Below, piece by piece: positions 17,242 to 27,500 of a DNA stretch of 64,000 bases (within the stretch, counting starts at the first letter, position 1; each line of letters starts with the position of its first letter). The DNA lies in NCBI GenBank assembly GCA_051656645.1, contig JBOGCH010000003.1, positions 13,946 through 77,945 on the forward strand, given 5' to 3'. A model generated the notes under the pieces. The model made no database searches. It was not told where the DNA came from and worked only from the letters and a program-made list of their open reading frames with translations. This DNA comes from JBOGCH01 sp051656645. GTDB lineage: Bacteria; Bacteroidota; Bacteroidia; Bacteroidales; Marinifilaceae. The position numbers and the translations under genes are program-made.

Positions 17242-18246
17242 ATGATCAAATTTATCAATCATACTGACGATATTACTAAAGAACTTCTTGAAGGTTATGT
17301 AATGGCCTATCCTCAGCAAGTGAAACTTGCTGCAGAAAACATTGTTGTGCGTACCAATGCGAAAAGCGAAGATAAAGTTGCTATTGTAACTTTAGGTGGT
17401 TCAGGACATGAGCCTGCACTTAGCGGTTTTGTTGGTGCCGGAATGTTAGACTGCTCGGTAGTAGGCGATATTTTCGCTGCTCCGGGAGCGCAACGCTTAT
17501 TCCAAGCGTTACAGTTGTTTAAACGCGAAGCGGGTATTTTACTTGTAGTGTTGAATCACAGTGGTGACTTAATGAGTGCACGTATGGCTTGCAAACTAGC
17601 TGAAAAAGCGGGTATCAAAGTAAAAATGCTTGAAACGCATGATGATATCAGCGCGGGACTTGATGCATCGACAGATGACCGTCGCGGATTAGCGGGATGT
17701 ATTCCATTGTACAAAGTAGTTGGTGCTGCTGCTGAGGAAGGAAAATCTCTAGAGGAGATTTACGAAATTGGAGAGCGTATGAATAAAAACATCGCTACTT
17801 TGGCAGTTGCAATGAAATCATGTACACATCCACAAAATGGTGGAATCATTACAGATTTACCTGAAGGTGTGATGGAAATTGGTATGGGACAACACGGCGA
17901 AGGCGGTGGTGGACGTGAGGAGTTAATCTCTGCCGATGACACAGCTGAAAAAATGATTTCTTTATTAATGCGTAAAGTTGAGCCTAAAGCAGGTGAAAAA
18001 CTTTTCCTTGTTATTAATGGTGTTGGTGGAACAACATATATGGAAATGAATATCATTTTCCGTCGCGCATGTCAAGTTTTACAAGAGGCAGGCGTTGAGG
18101 TTGTGATGGGCCGCGTTGGTGAGTACTTGACAGTACAGGAGCAAGCGGGATTCCAAATGATTGTTGGTAAATTGGACAATGACCATGTTGATTATTTAAA
18201 TAATCATATGTCTGATGCACCGTACTGGACTGTAGTTGGACGCTAA
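17242..18246 (+). CDS. dhaK: Dihydroxyacetone kinase-type subunit DhaK
   Basis: A 334-residue substrate-binding subunit of the DhaK/DhaL kinase. Conserved features include GGSGHEPALSGFVGAGMLD, the DRRGLAG segment and the substrate histidine in GMGQHGEGG at residue 218. In E. coli DhaK the corresponding histidine binds the carbonyl of the substrate covalently. The usual NYTGD loop reads NHSGD here, suggesting the substrate may not be plain dihydroxyacetone. Relatives phosphorylate erythrulose as well. The subunit needs DhaL, encoded next. No DhaM or other PTS phosphodonor gene is present in the window, so the phosphate donor (ATP or a distant PTS protein) is open. Confidence 0.93.
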   Translation: MIKFINHTDDITKELLEGYVMAYPQQVKLAAENIVVRTNAKSEDKVAIVTLGGSGHEPALSGFVGAGMLDCSVVGDIFAAPGAQRLFQALQLFKREAGILLVVLNHSGDLMSARMACKLAEKAGIKVKMLETHDDISAGLDASTDDRRGLAGCIPLYKVVGAAAEEGKSLEEIYEIGERMNKNIATLAVAMKSCTHPQNGGIITDLPEGVMEIGMGQHGEGGGGREELISADDTAEKMISLLMRKVEPKAGEKLFLVINGVGGTTYMEMNIIFRRACQVLQEAGVEVVMGRVGEYLTVQEQAGFQMIVGKLDNDHVDYLNNHMSDAPYWTVVGR

Positions 18247-18255
18247 GCAATAAAT

Positions 18256-18280
18256 ATGAGAGGAGCTTCCCTCCTCTCAT
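18256..18280 (+). other. Hairpin between dhaK and dhaL
   Basis: A perfect 10-bp stem (18256-18265 with 18271-18280, 5-nt loop) begins ten bases after the dhaK stop. The sequence after it is not T-rich, so it is more likely an mRNA stabiliser or a leaky attenuator than a full terminator. Confidence 0.45.
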
Positions 18281-18337
18281 CTACTCGTTGAGAAATAAGA
18301 TAATACAATTTTAAATACAGAAACCCATAATTTATTT

Positions 18338-18958
18338 ATGAGTCTTACATTACAACAATTTCAATCAATGCTTCAACTTGCACTTTCAAATGTGAAGGCA
18401 CGTGAGGAGGAGTTTTCAAAACTTGATGCGCACGCCGGTGATGGCGATCACGGTACGGCAATTGTAACAGCAATGAACGTACTTGTTAGCGAGGCGCAAA
18501 AAGCTACTGACTTCCCATCAATGTTTAACGACATGGGTATGGAAGTTATGATGCAAACAAGCGGTTCTACCAGTACTTTACTTGGAGCTTTCTTTATGGG
18601 AATGGGCGAAAATGATAAAGTAGCAGGTGCTGAATTAAATGCCGAGGCTGTAAAAGCAATGTTTGTGTCGGGACTAAAAGGTGTGCAAGAGCAAACTAAA
18701 GCGCAAGTTGGAGATAAAACCATAATGGATGCGCTAATACCTGCAGTTGAAGCTATTAATGCTTGCCCAAGCGAAGATATTGCAACAATCCTTAATGCTG
18801 GCGCTACTGCTGCATTGGCAGGCGCGGAAGCTACTACGGATATGCAAGCTAAGTTTGGACGTGCGCGTAATCTTGGCGAACGCTCAAAAGGTTTTCCGGA
18901 TGCAGGAGCAACATCATGGGCTTCTATTTTTGAGTCTTTTGCAAAAGGCTATAAATAA
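18338..18958 (+). CDS. dhaL: Dihydroxyacetone kinase-type subunit DhaL
   Basis: A 206-residue nucleotide-binding subunit that phosphorylates the substrate held by DhaK. The three magnesium-binding aspartates are visible in LDAHAGDGDHG at D30, D35 and D37. The nucleotide lid motifs VGDKTIMDAL and RARNLGERSKGFPDAGA are intact. The length is normal. It is separated from dhaK by 91 bases containing a hairpin and is followed after 45 bases by an LsrF-like gene. In PTS-dependent systems DhaL keeps a permanently bound ADP that is recharged by DhaM, which is not seen here. Confidence 0.93.
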   Translation: MSLTLQQFQSMLQLALSNVKAREEEFSKLDAHAGDGDHGTAIVTAMNVLVSEAQKATDFPSMFNDMGMEVMMQTSGSTSTLLGAFFMGMGENDKVAGAELNAEAVKAMFVSGLKGVQEQTKAQVGDKTIMDALIPAVEAINACPSEDIATILNAGATAALAGAEATTDMQAKFGRARNLGERSKGFPDAGATSWASIFESFAKGYK

Positions 18959-19003
18959 GAATATAAAGAGAATTGGGGTAGTAATAAATTAATAAATAAT
19001 CAG

Positions 19004-19891
19004 ATGGCAGATTTAGACGGAATCTTAGAAAACAAAGATAAAGATTACGGAATTGGTGTTCCGGTAGCAAATCAAGGTAATTTTTTCCTAAAAGGCTCAG
19101 AGCACTATGACTGGGGATTAAAAGATCGCCTTTCTCGTATTTTTGATGTTAACACAGGTAAAACTGTAATGTTAGCATTTGACCATGGTTACATCATGGG
19201 TCCTACATCGGGATTAGAGCGTTTGGATTTAAAAATCCTTCCATTAATTGAGTATGCTGACTCATTAATGTGTACACGTGGAGCATTACGCTCTGTTGTA
19301 CCTCCAACAAGCAATAAAGCGGTATGTTTACGTTACTCTGCCGGAACAAGTATCCTAACTGAACTTAACAATGAGTGTGTACTTGACCCGATTGATGCAA
19401 TCCGTGTAAACGCATCGGCAATGGCTGTTATGGTTTCTATTGGTGGAACCTATGAAGCTAAAACTATTGAAAACCTAGTACGCACAGCGGACTATGGTTA
19501 TAAATATGGAATTCCTACAATGGGTGTTACTGCAGTAGGTAAAGAAATGGCTCGCGATGCGCGTTACTTCTCTACAGCATCACGTATTTGTGCTGAAAAT
19601 GGTGCGAACATTGTGAAAACGTACTATTGCGAAGGATTTGAGAAAGTGGTAAATTCTTGTCCAGTACCTATTGTTATTGCAGGTGGTAAAAAACTAGAAG
19701 AGTTTGACGCGTTGGATCTTTGTTACAAAGCTATTAACGAAGGAGCTGCAGGTGTGGATATGGGACGTAATGTATTCCAGTCTGAAGCACCTATTGCAAT
19801 GATTCAAGCTGTTCGTGCCGTTGTGCACCAAGGCTTTACTGCGAAAGAAGGTTTTGAATTATTCCAAACGTTGAGAAACGAACAAGAATAA
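19004..19891 (+). CDS. lsrF: LsrF-like class I aldolase/thiolase
   Basis: A 295-residue TIM-barrel enzyme of the LsrF/DeoC-FbaB class. The resemblance to E. coli LsrF is very strong through the whole length: the N-terminal MADLD, DWGLKDRLSRIF, TGKTVMLAFDHGY, the LMCTRGALRSVVPP block and NIVKTYY with the likely Schiff-base lysine K205. E. coli LsrF transfers the acetyl group of 3-hydroxy-2,4-pentadione 5-phosphate to CoA, yielding DHAP and acetyl-CoA, in degradation of the autoinducer AI-2. No LsrK, LsrB, LsrG or LsrR gene is nearby. Here the kinase position is taken by DhaKL. The real substrate may be phospho-DPD or another short phosphorylated ketose or diketone. Confidence 0.88.
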   Translation: MADLDGILENKDKDYGIGVPVANQGNFFLKGSEHYDWGLKDRLSRIFDVNTGKTVMLAFDHGYIMGPTSGLERLDLKILPLIEYADSLMCTRGALRSVVPPTSNKAVCLRYSAGTSILTELNNECVLDPIDAIRVNASAMAVMVSIGGTYEAKTIENLVRTADYGYKYGIPTMGVTAVGKEMARDARYFSTASRICAENGANIVKTYYCEGFEKVVNSCPVPIVIAGGKKLEEFDALDLCYKAINEGAAGVDMGRNVFQSEAPIAMIQAVRAVVHQGFTAKEGFELFQTLRNEQE

Positions 19892-19961
19892 TTGTAGCAA
19901 ACAAATCTTGTTACCACAGCCTTATTGGTAGACAGGATTGTTTTATACAATACAATTTAAA

Positions 19962-20000
19962 ATATTGGATAGGTACTATTATTGTATACCTATCCAATAT
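19962..20000 (+). terminator. Hairpin after the lsrF-like gene
   Basis: A perfect 14-bp stem (19962-19975 with 19987-20000, 11-nt loop) lies in the 202-base space between the LsrF-like gene and the 1331-residue gene. The following sequence is only moderately T-rich, so termination may be partial. Confidence 0.5.
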
Positions 20001-20093
20001 GTAACTTAATTAATTTACGGATAGCGTGCGTTCCGGAATTAATTATTTTAAGTGCTATAGCCTTATATATTTTCAATCATTTAAAACAGAACT

Positions 20094-23000
20094 ATGTGTA
20101 TTAACAGAAGCTTTGTCTTCTCATTAGTCATGTTGCTATTAGGCACAGGATTAAATGGGATGGCACAAAAAAACAACTCCTGGCAACAGCAATACATAGC
20201 TTTAAAGGAGCGTGTAAAACAAGGAAAAGTAGACGGTCAGGTGCCGGCAGTTTCCGAAGTTTTAAGACACCGCAAGCCTGCGCAGAGAATTGTAATGGAT
20301 GTTTCAAAAATTGACTCGCTTGTATTGACAACCAATGGTACTGCCGATGGTAACAACTGGGATCATGCAGTTTTTGGAAATCCTGTGTTGACGGATAAGC
20401 AGGGTAAAACAATCTCTTTAACAGAGATAAAACCAGTGTATGCTAAAGGGGACTATGATACGCCTCTTTACAATCACAACTTTGCTAAGAAAACACTTAA
20501 AATTAATAATACCCCTTATGAAAAGGGCATCCTTCTGCATGCAAATGGGAAGATGATTTATAAATTAGATAAGAAATACAAAACGCTTGAAGTGGAAGTG
20601 GGTATTGATGACAATGCAACATCGGCATCGTCGGTTCTATTCCAAATAAGCGACACGCGTTTTAACCCAAGTAAGTTACTTGCTACGCTTCCAAACAGTG
20701 CGGGTGAGAAAATTACGTCGTTCGCACAGCGTCATCGCCTATCAACAGAGGTAATTCTTACAAAAGCTGATGGTAGCGTTGAGCGTGGAGCTGTAATTGC
20801 TGCAATGAAACAATTGCCCGATCAATCGTATTTTACCAATGAGATTGCGAAGATAGAGAAACTTCCTGCAGCCAAACAAATCCCTGCGTATATGGATTTA
20901 GCAGACTTGGCAGTTGAAGTTGCTGACTTATCAACTCAACTGAGTTGGGTAAATACAGAGGCGCTAAGTGCTTATGTTGCTGATATGAAAGGCAATAGTG
21001 CTTTTGATATAAAGAAAGGCGAGGCCATGCTTAAATCCATTAAGGATAATTATGCTGGAGTAAAAGCACACTTGTATGCCAATCCGGTTGAGTATGCTCC
21101 AAAAGCAAAACAGCTGTTAGCAGACAAACGCGCTTTGGTGTTGGATAATCCTTACTTAGAGTCTGACAGAATTGTAGTTAGTCGTTTTAAGTTGGGTGAA
21201 GGTGCTCGATCGGCAATGGGACCTAACGTGGGTATGCCTGCAAATAACTGGTCAAGTATGTACTCTGCTTCTCGTCGTTCTGCCGGTGGTGAGATTGCCG
21301 AATTAACAAACCTAAAAGGCGATGTTAAAGTGCGTACTATTTACAAGCCAGAGAACAACAAAAATGTTGCGGATTTACAAATTAACTGGGATGCGGATAA
21401 ATTATTATTCTCATCATTAGATGATAAAAACCGTTGGCAAATATATGAAGTAGGAGTTGATGGTAATGGACTTACGCAAAAGATTAAGGTAGATGAAACC
21501 GATCTTGAATTTTGTGATGCCAACTATCTACCTGATGGACGTATTATTGCTTCTTCAAACATTGGATATAATGGTGTTCCTTGTGTGCACGGATCTGACG
21601 AGGTAGGAAACCTTACAATCTATGATCCGGCTAAAGGTTCGTTGAGACGTTTAACGTTTGATCAAGATGGTAACTGGAACCCGGTGGTTATGAATAATGG
21701 ACGTGTAATGTATACGCGTTGGGAATATACCGATTTAACGCACTATTTCTCGCGCATCATCATGCACATGAACCCGGACGGTACAGAGAATAAAGCGTTG
21801 TATGGTAGTGGTTCTTTCTGGCCTAACAGTACTTTTGATATAAAACCAATTCCTGGACATTCATCGCAGTTTATTGGTGTAATCTCAGGACACCATGGTA
21901 TTGCGCGTTCAGGAAGATTAATGCTTTTTGATCCTACAAAATCACGTAAGGAAGAAAAAGGTGTTGTACAAGAACTTCCATTCAAAGACCGTAAGATAGT
22001 ACCGGAAATTAAGGATTATTTGGTAGACGGTGTATGGCCACAATTCCTACGTCCCTATCCGTTAAACGATAAATACTTCTTAGTTGCAGCTAAATTAAGT
22101 CCTAAATCATTGTGGGGAATTTATTTAATTGACGTATTCGATAACTTAACATGTATTGCTGAGTTTGAAGGCGAAGGATTAAATATGCCATTGTTGGTTG
22201 AGAAAAAAGAGACTCCCCCATCAATTCCAGACCGTATTAAGCCTGACTCTAAGGAAGCAACTGTGTTTATACAAGATATCTATGAAGGAGAAGGATCGAT
22301 GGGATTACCACGTGGTACAGTGAAGGAACTTCGTATATTCTCTTATGAATATGCCTACTGGAATTCACCATCTAATCACGATGCTCAAGGAATTCAGTCC
22401 GGATGGGATATTAAGCGCTTGTTAGGAACGGTGCCGGTGGAGGAAGATGGTTCGGTAATATTTACTGTCCCTGCCAATATGCCTATATCTATACAGCCTA
22501 TCGATGCGCAAGGACGTGCAGTGCAATGGATGAGAAGCTGGTTTACTCCAATGCCGGGTGAAACGGTTTCATGTATTGGTTGTCATGAGGATCAGAATCA
22601 GATACCAATGCCTAAGCGCGTTATAGCCTCTCAACGTAAACCGCATGCAATAAAAACGCCTGAGAATGGTGTTCGTCCGTTCACGTACGAGTTGGAAGTA
22701 CAACCAATTTTAGATAGAGCGTGTGTTGCCTGTCATAACGATAAAAGCAATATGGACCTTACAGGTGGACGCATTGATAATAAATATCCTAGTGGAGGTC
22801 ATGTATTTAGTAAAAGCTACTTGGCTATTATGCCTTACGTTTATCGTCAAGGACCTGAAGCGGATATGTATGTACTTAAACCTTACGAGTACCATGCAAC
22901 AAACTCAGAGCTTGTACGCATGTTGACCAAAGGCCACCATGGTGTTGAATTGACTGATAAGGAGTGGAGAACTCTATATAATTGGATTGATTTTAATGCA

Positions 23001-24089
23001 CCATACCATAGTGCTTTCCATAACATTAGTAAAGCAAGAAACTACGATCAGTATGAACGTAGAATTGAACTTGCTAATAAGTACAATAATGGTGCGGGTG
23101 TAGATTGGCGTAAGGAAATTGAAGCATATAGCAACGAGCTTAAAAATAGAGGAGAGATTGTAGCCGAAATGCCTAAAGCTCCTAAAGCAGTTAAGACTAA
23201 AGAGGTGAAACAAGCCGGATGGCCGTTGGCAGATGCTGCTCAATTACAAAATAGCAATTCGCAAACACGTAAAACCATTGAAATTGCACCGGGCGTAAGC
23301 ATGAATTTTGTATGGGTACCAGCAGGTAAATTTGTAATGGGTGATAATAACGGAGAGTCTGACGCTCGTCCGGCCTTCAAAACAGAAGTGAAAAAAGGCT
23401 TTTGGATGTCAGAGTGCGAGGTAACTAACGAGCAATACTGTGCGCTTGTTCCGGAACATGATAGCCGTATCATCGGACAGTTCTGGAAAGACCATACAAC
23501 AGCTGGTTATCCTGCCAATAAACCGCAACAACCGGTTATCCGCGTAAGTTTTGAGGAAGCAATGAAATATTGTGAGAATCTGGCTTCTGCACACAATGCT
23601 AAAATTACATTACCTACGGAAACGCAGTGGGAATGGGCTTGTCGTGCAGGTAGTGATACCCCGTTCTGGTATGGAACTGGTAATACTGATTTTGGTAAAT
23701 ATGAGAATATGGCCGATTTCCAACTTACAAACATGGCAGTGACAGGTGTTGATCCAAAACCACTTCCTCAAGGACATGCCCTACGTAAATATTGGGACTA
23801 CATTCCGAAGGAAGCTGCCGTTAACGACGGGGAAATGCTTACTGCGTATGTAGGAAAATACCAACCTAATGCATGGGGATTGAAAGATATGCACGGAAAT
23901 GTTGCCGAGTGGACACGCTCTGATTATGTTTCTTATCCATTAAAAGATAAGGATACACATGAGAAGAAAGTAGTGCGTGGTGGTTCATGGACCGACCGTC
24001 CAAAATATGCTGCATCGCATACTCGTAAAGCTTTTTATCCTTGGCAAAAGGTATACAATGTAGGCTTTAGAGTTATTATCGAGGAGTAA
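20094..24089 (+). CDS. Giant secreted NPCBM-propeller-dihaem-FGE-like fusion protein
   Basis: A 1331-residue exported protein with a signal peptide at about 1-24. Domains in order: an NPCBM-like carbohydrate-binding domain (about 75-190, with PYEKGILLHANGKMIYKLD); a TolB/HzsA-like beta-propeller (about 400-720, with QINWDADKLLFSS and FCDANYLPDGRIIASSN); two haem c motifs, CIGCH at C827-H831 and CVACH at C877-H881; and a SUMF1/formylglycine-generating-enzyme fold (about 1070-1331) with VWVPAGKFVMGD, LPTETQWEWACRAG and DMHGNVAEWTRS. In the last domain the RGGSW segment lacks the cysteines of true FGE, so it is probably not a sulfatase activator. The most economical idea is a periplasmic oxidase acting on a bound carbohydrate. 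The function is otherwise unknown. Confidence 0.8.
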   Translation: MCINRSFVFSLVMLLLGTGLNGMAQKNNSWQQQYIALKERVKQGKVDGQVPAVSEVLRHRKPAQRIVMDVSKIDSLVLTTNGTADGNNWDHAVFGNPVLTDKQGKTISLTEIKPVYAKGDYDTPLYNHNFAKKTLKINNTPYEKGILLHANGKMIYKLDKKYKTLEVEVGIDDNATSASSVLFQISDTRFNPSKLLATLPNSAGEKITSFAQRHRLSTEVILTKADGSVERGAVIAAMKQLPDQSYFTNEIAKIEKLPAAKQIPAYMDLADLAVEVADLSTQLSWVNTEALSAYVADMKGNSAFDIKKGEAMLKSIKDNYAGVKAHLYANPVEYAPKAKQLLADKRALVLDNPYLESDRIVVSRFKLGEGARSAMGPNVGMPANNWSSMYSASRRSAGGEIAELTNLKGDVKVRTIYKPENNKNVADLQINWDADKLLFSSLDDKNRWQIYEVGVDGNGLTQKIKVDETDLEFCDANYLPDGRIIASSNIGYNGVPCVHGSDEVGNLTIYDPAKGSLRRLTFDQDGNWNPVVMNNGRVMYTRWEYTDLTHYFSRIIMHMNPDGTENKALYGSGSFWPNSTFDIKPIPGHSSQFIGVISGHHGIARSGRLMLFDPTKSRKEEKGVVQELPFKDRKIVPEIKDYLVDGVWPQFLRPYPLNDKYFLVAAKLSPKSLWGIYLIDVFDNLTCIAEFEGEGLNMPLLVEKKETPPSIPDRIKPDSKEATVFIQDIYEGEGSMGLPRGTVKELRIFSYEYAYWNSPSNHDAQGIQSGWDIKRLLGTVPVEEDGSVIFTVPANMPISIQPIDAQGRAVQWMRSWFTPMPGETVSCIGCHEDQNQIPMPKRVIASQRKPHAIKTPENGVRPFTYELEVQPILDRACVACHNDKSNMDLTGGRIDNKYPSGGHVFSKSYLAIMPYVYRQGPEADMYVLKPYEYHATNSELVRMLTKGHHGVELTDKEWRTLYNWIDFNAPYHSAFHNISKARNYDQYERRIELANKYNNGAGVDWRKEIEAYSNELKNRGEIVAEMPKAPKAVKTKEVKQAGWPLADAAQLQNSNSQTRKTIEIAPGVSMNFVWVPAGKFVMGDNNGESDARPAFKTEVKKGFWMSECEVTNEQYCALVPEHDSRIIGQFWKDHTTAGYPANKPQQPVIRVSFEEAMKYCENLASAHNAKITLPTETQWEWACRAGSDTPFWYGTGNTDFGKYENMADFQLTNMAVTGVDPKPLPQGHALRKYWDYIPKEAAVNDGEMLTAYVGKYQPNAWGLKDMHGNVAEWTRSDYVSYPLKDKDTHEKKVVRGGSWTDRPKYAASHTRKAFYPWQKVYNVGFRVIIEE

Positions 24090-24113
24090 ATAACCTATTG
24101 CTCACTATAAAAC

Positions 24114-24147
24114 AAAAGGGATGTCCATTTAGGACATCCCTTTTTTG
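24114..24147 (+). terminator. Rho-independent terminator of the catabolic cluster
   Basis: A stem of about 13 bp (24114-24126 with 24132-24144, loop of 5 bases) runs into a T tract at 24141-24150. It marks the end of the run that starts at iclR and separates it from susC. Confidence 0.85.
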
Positions 24148-24579
24148 TTTTATATGAGAATAGATGATTTTACAAACTAAAACATATATATTAAATAATT
24201 TGGTTTATTATTTTAAACATAGTGTAATTAGGATTGAATTTAACAAGCAATTACAAAGATTATTTTTTATTGCGATAGGCATTCCTAATTTTTCGCTTTT
24301 TTTGTCCTGTAAAACGTTTGCATAGAGGTGTTGTGAGCTTATAAACAAGGAGAAGGATATTGTAAAAGTAAGGAAACTGCTTGAATATCAATATCGAAAA
24401 CGTATTAATTATTGTGATTTCAACTATTGTTAATACTCCTTGAGCTAATTTTCTTGAATAGACAGTGATAATTTAAGAGTTTATTCACAAGTGTGTGCTC
24501 CATGTGGCGTTGTAGGTGTAGAAAATAAATATAGTCATTCATTTTTGTCAGGCTAAATAACTAAATATTTAATTTTTGT
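24148..24579 (+). other. AT-rich leader region of the susC-susD-sialidase unit
   Basis: About 430 bases without an ORF that I can support. The region must hold the susC promoter and a long leader, but I found no full TTTG-N19-21-TAnnTTTG match. No sigma/anti-sigma pair, hybrid two-component gene or SusR gene adjoins it. Confidence 0.5.
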
Positions 24580-27500
24580 ATGAAAAAACAGTGTTTATTC
24601 TTTTTTCTGATGCTATCATCCATGGTGGTGTTTGCGCAGAAAGTTCAGGTGAAAGGTGTGGTGCTCGATGTACTCAATGAGCCTATTATCGGGGCAACGG
24701 TAATCGAAGCAGGAACAGTAAATGGGGTAACTACCGACTTGGATGGTAAATTCGTCCTTTCTGTTGATGGAAACTCTAAGATTCAGGTAAGCTTTATCGG
24801 ATACAAAACGGTTGAGTTACCTGCTACTAAAGATGAAATTAAAGTAATTCTAAAAGAAGATTCTAAGCAACTTGAGGAAGTTGTTATCACTGGTTATGGT
24901 AGTAGCCAAAAACGTTCTACGTTAACAAACTCTATCGCGAAACTTGATGATAAAGTACTTGCTAAAGCAGCGCTTGGAAATGCGGGACAAGCTCTTCAAG
25001 GGTCAATCGCAGGTCTTCGTGTAACAAATGCTTCAGGGCAACCTGGTTCATCTCCTCAAATTGTACTTCGTGGAGGTGCTACATTAAATAACCAAAACAA
25101 CTCTGCACTTGTTGTAATTGACGGGATTGTACGTTCTATGAACGACATTAACCCATCGGACATTGAGTCTATGGAGGTCCTTAAGGATGCTGCATCTACA
25201 GCAATGTATGGTGCTCGTGCTAATGGTGGGGTAATCCTTATTACAACAAAATCAGGAAAAAAAGGAACATCGTCTATAAAATATAACTTCAAGGGTGGTT
25301 TAAACTTTGCCCGTGATGGTTATGATTTCTTAGGTGCTGGTGAGTATCTATATTACAACCGTCTAGGTAACAAGCGTTACGCTGATGCAGGTGGAAAAAG
25401 AACACTTAGCCAAGTTGACAATACAACAGGTTACGGTACTAATAACGATATGTTTGCAGTTAAGTATGCCGATGGTAATGAAAACCTTTTAACAGAAGGC
25501 TGGCAGTCAATGACCGATCCTTATTCAGGTAAAGAATTAATCTTTAAAGATTACGGCGGTCAAATGAAAGATGCAGCTTTCCGCAAAGTAGCTTTCACTC
25601 AGGATCACTACCTTGGAATGACAGGTGGTAACGACAAAGCTCTTTTCAATGCCTCTTTAGGATATTACAACGAGCAAGGTCAGGTTGTGGGAACAGCTTA
25701 CCAACGTTTTACAGGAACATTAAACGCTTCTTATCAAATTCTTGAGCGCTTAAATGTTAACGCTAGCACAAGCTACTCTTATGCTGAGAAACCAGCATTA
25801 TGGATGGCAGAGTCGGACTTATATTATCGTTCTTTAAGTATGTGGCCAACATGGAATCCATACAATGAGGATGGTACTCCTGCAGCAGGTGTAAGTATGC
25901 GTGACGGTAACCCATTATACTGGAAAGACAAACTAGAGCGTTCAAACACTACACAACGTGGTACTTGGACTGTAGGTTTCCAATGGGATATCATTCCTAA
26001 CAAGTTATTCTTGAAAGAGCAAAGCTCAATCTACTATTTAAATAACTACCAGGATTCATTCGACCATAAATTCAAACCAGAAAATGGTAATGCCGATGAG
26101 ACTCGTGCTGCTAAGTCTTACCATGAAAAACAAGTTCAGCAACAACACAGTGTTACTTTAAACTATAAGGACACATACGCTGAGAAACATAACTTAAGTG
26201 TAATGGCCGGTGGAGAAGCATTTGATTTTAATGCATTCACACTTGAGGCTCGTACAGAGAACTCACCTTCGGATGATATCCCTACATTAAACGTAGGTTC
26301 TAAACGTACGTACACAAGCTCATACAAACAAGGATACCGTATGTTATCTGCGTTTGGACGTGCTAACTATGACTACCAAGGTAAATACTTACTATCTGCA
26401 GTAGTACGTGCCGACGGTATTTCAAAACTAAGCGACAACCGTTGGGGATTCTTCCCTGGAGTTTCTGCTGGATGGAATATCCACGAAGAAGACTTCTTTA
26501 AAAATGCTGGTGTTGGACGTGTAGTATCTACATTAAAGCCACGTGTAAGCTACGGTATTAACGGTAACGTAAGTGGATTAGGTAACTATGATGTTTACGG
26601 TCTATATGCAACACAAACTCAATACTATGCAAATACTGGTTTCTTAAATACAGCGCTTATCAATAGCGACTTACGTTGGGAAAAAAGTAAAGCGTTTGAA
26701 GTTGGTTTAGATTTAGGTTTAGCGGATAACCGTTTTAACTTTGTAATTGACTACTTTAACCGTTTAACTGACGACCTATTAACAAACATCAACCTACCAG
26801 GTTACACAGGTTTTGAAAGTATCAAAACTAACCTTGGGTCGTTAAGAAATCAAGGTCTTGAGATTGAGGCAAAAGCTAACATTATTCGTAATGGTAATGG
26901 TTTCAACTGGTCTATGACGGCTAACGTTGCTACTGTAAGCAATAAAGTAATCTCTCTTCCAAATAACGGACAAGAAAACAACCGTCAAGGCGGACACCAA
27001 ATTTGGGATCCAAAACAAAACAAACTTGTTTGGGTTGGCGGATACCAAGAAGGACAAGGCTTAGGTGATATCTATGGATATAAACAAGAGCTTATCTATA
27101 AAGACTGGGATCAAGTACGCGACCTTGCTGGTACACGTGTAGATGCTATTGCTAACCTTTATGGACCGGACAGCGACAAAAAAGGTAGTGGTGGTTATTT
27201 ACCAATTGAGCCGGGTGATGTACACTGGGCAGATGTGAACGGTGACGGAATCATTGACAGTTATGACCGAGTAAAAATTGGTAATGTATTCCCTAAATTT
27301 ACGGGAGGTTTCTCTTCTTCATTCGACTATAAGAACCTGTCTCTATATGCTCGTTTTGACTATGCAGTAGGACACACTCTTTACAATGACTTAAGAGCTC
27401 GTTCATTAGGACAGTATCAAGGTTCATTCAATATCATTACTGATGTAAGAGATATGTGGAGCGAAACAAATACAAATTCAGATCTACCTAAGTTCTACTA

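Noticed and set aside
23301..24089. Functional formylglycine-generating enzyme (sulfatase activator)
   Set aside because: The domain lacks the catalytic cysteines, and no sulfatase gene is in the window.
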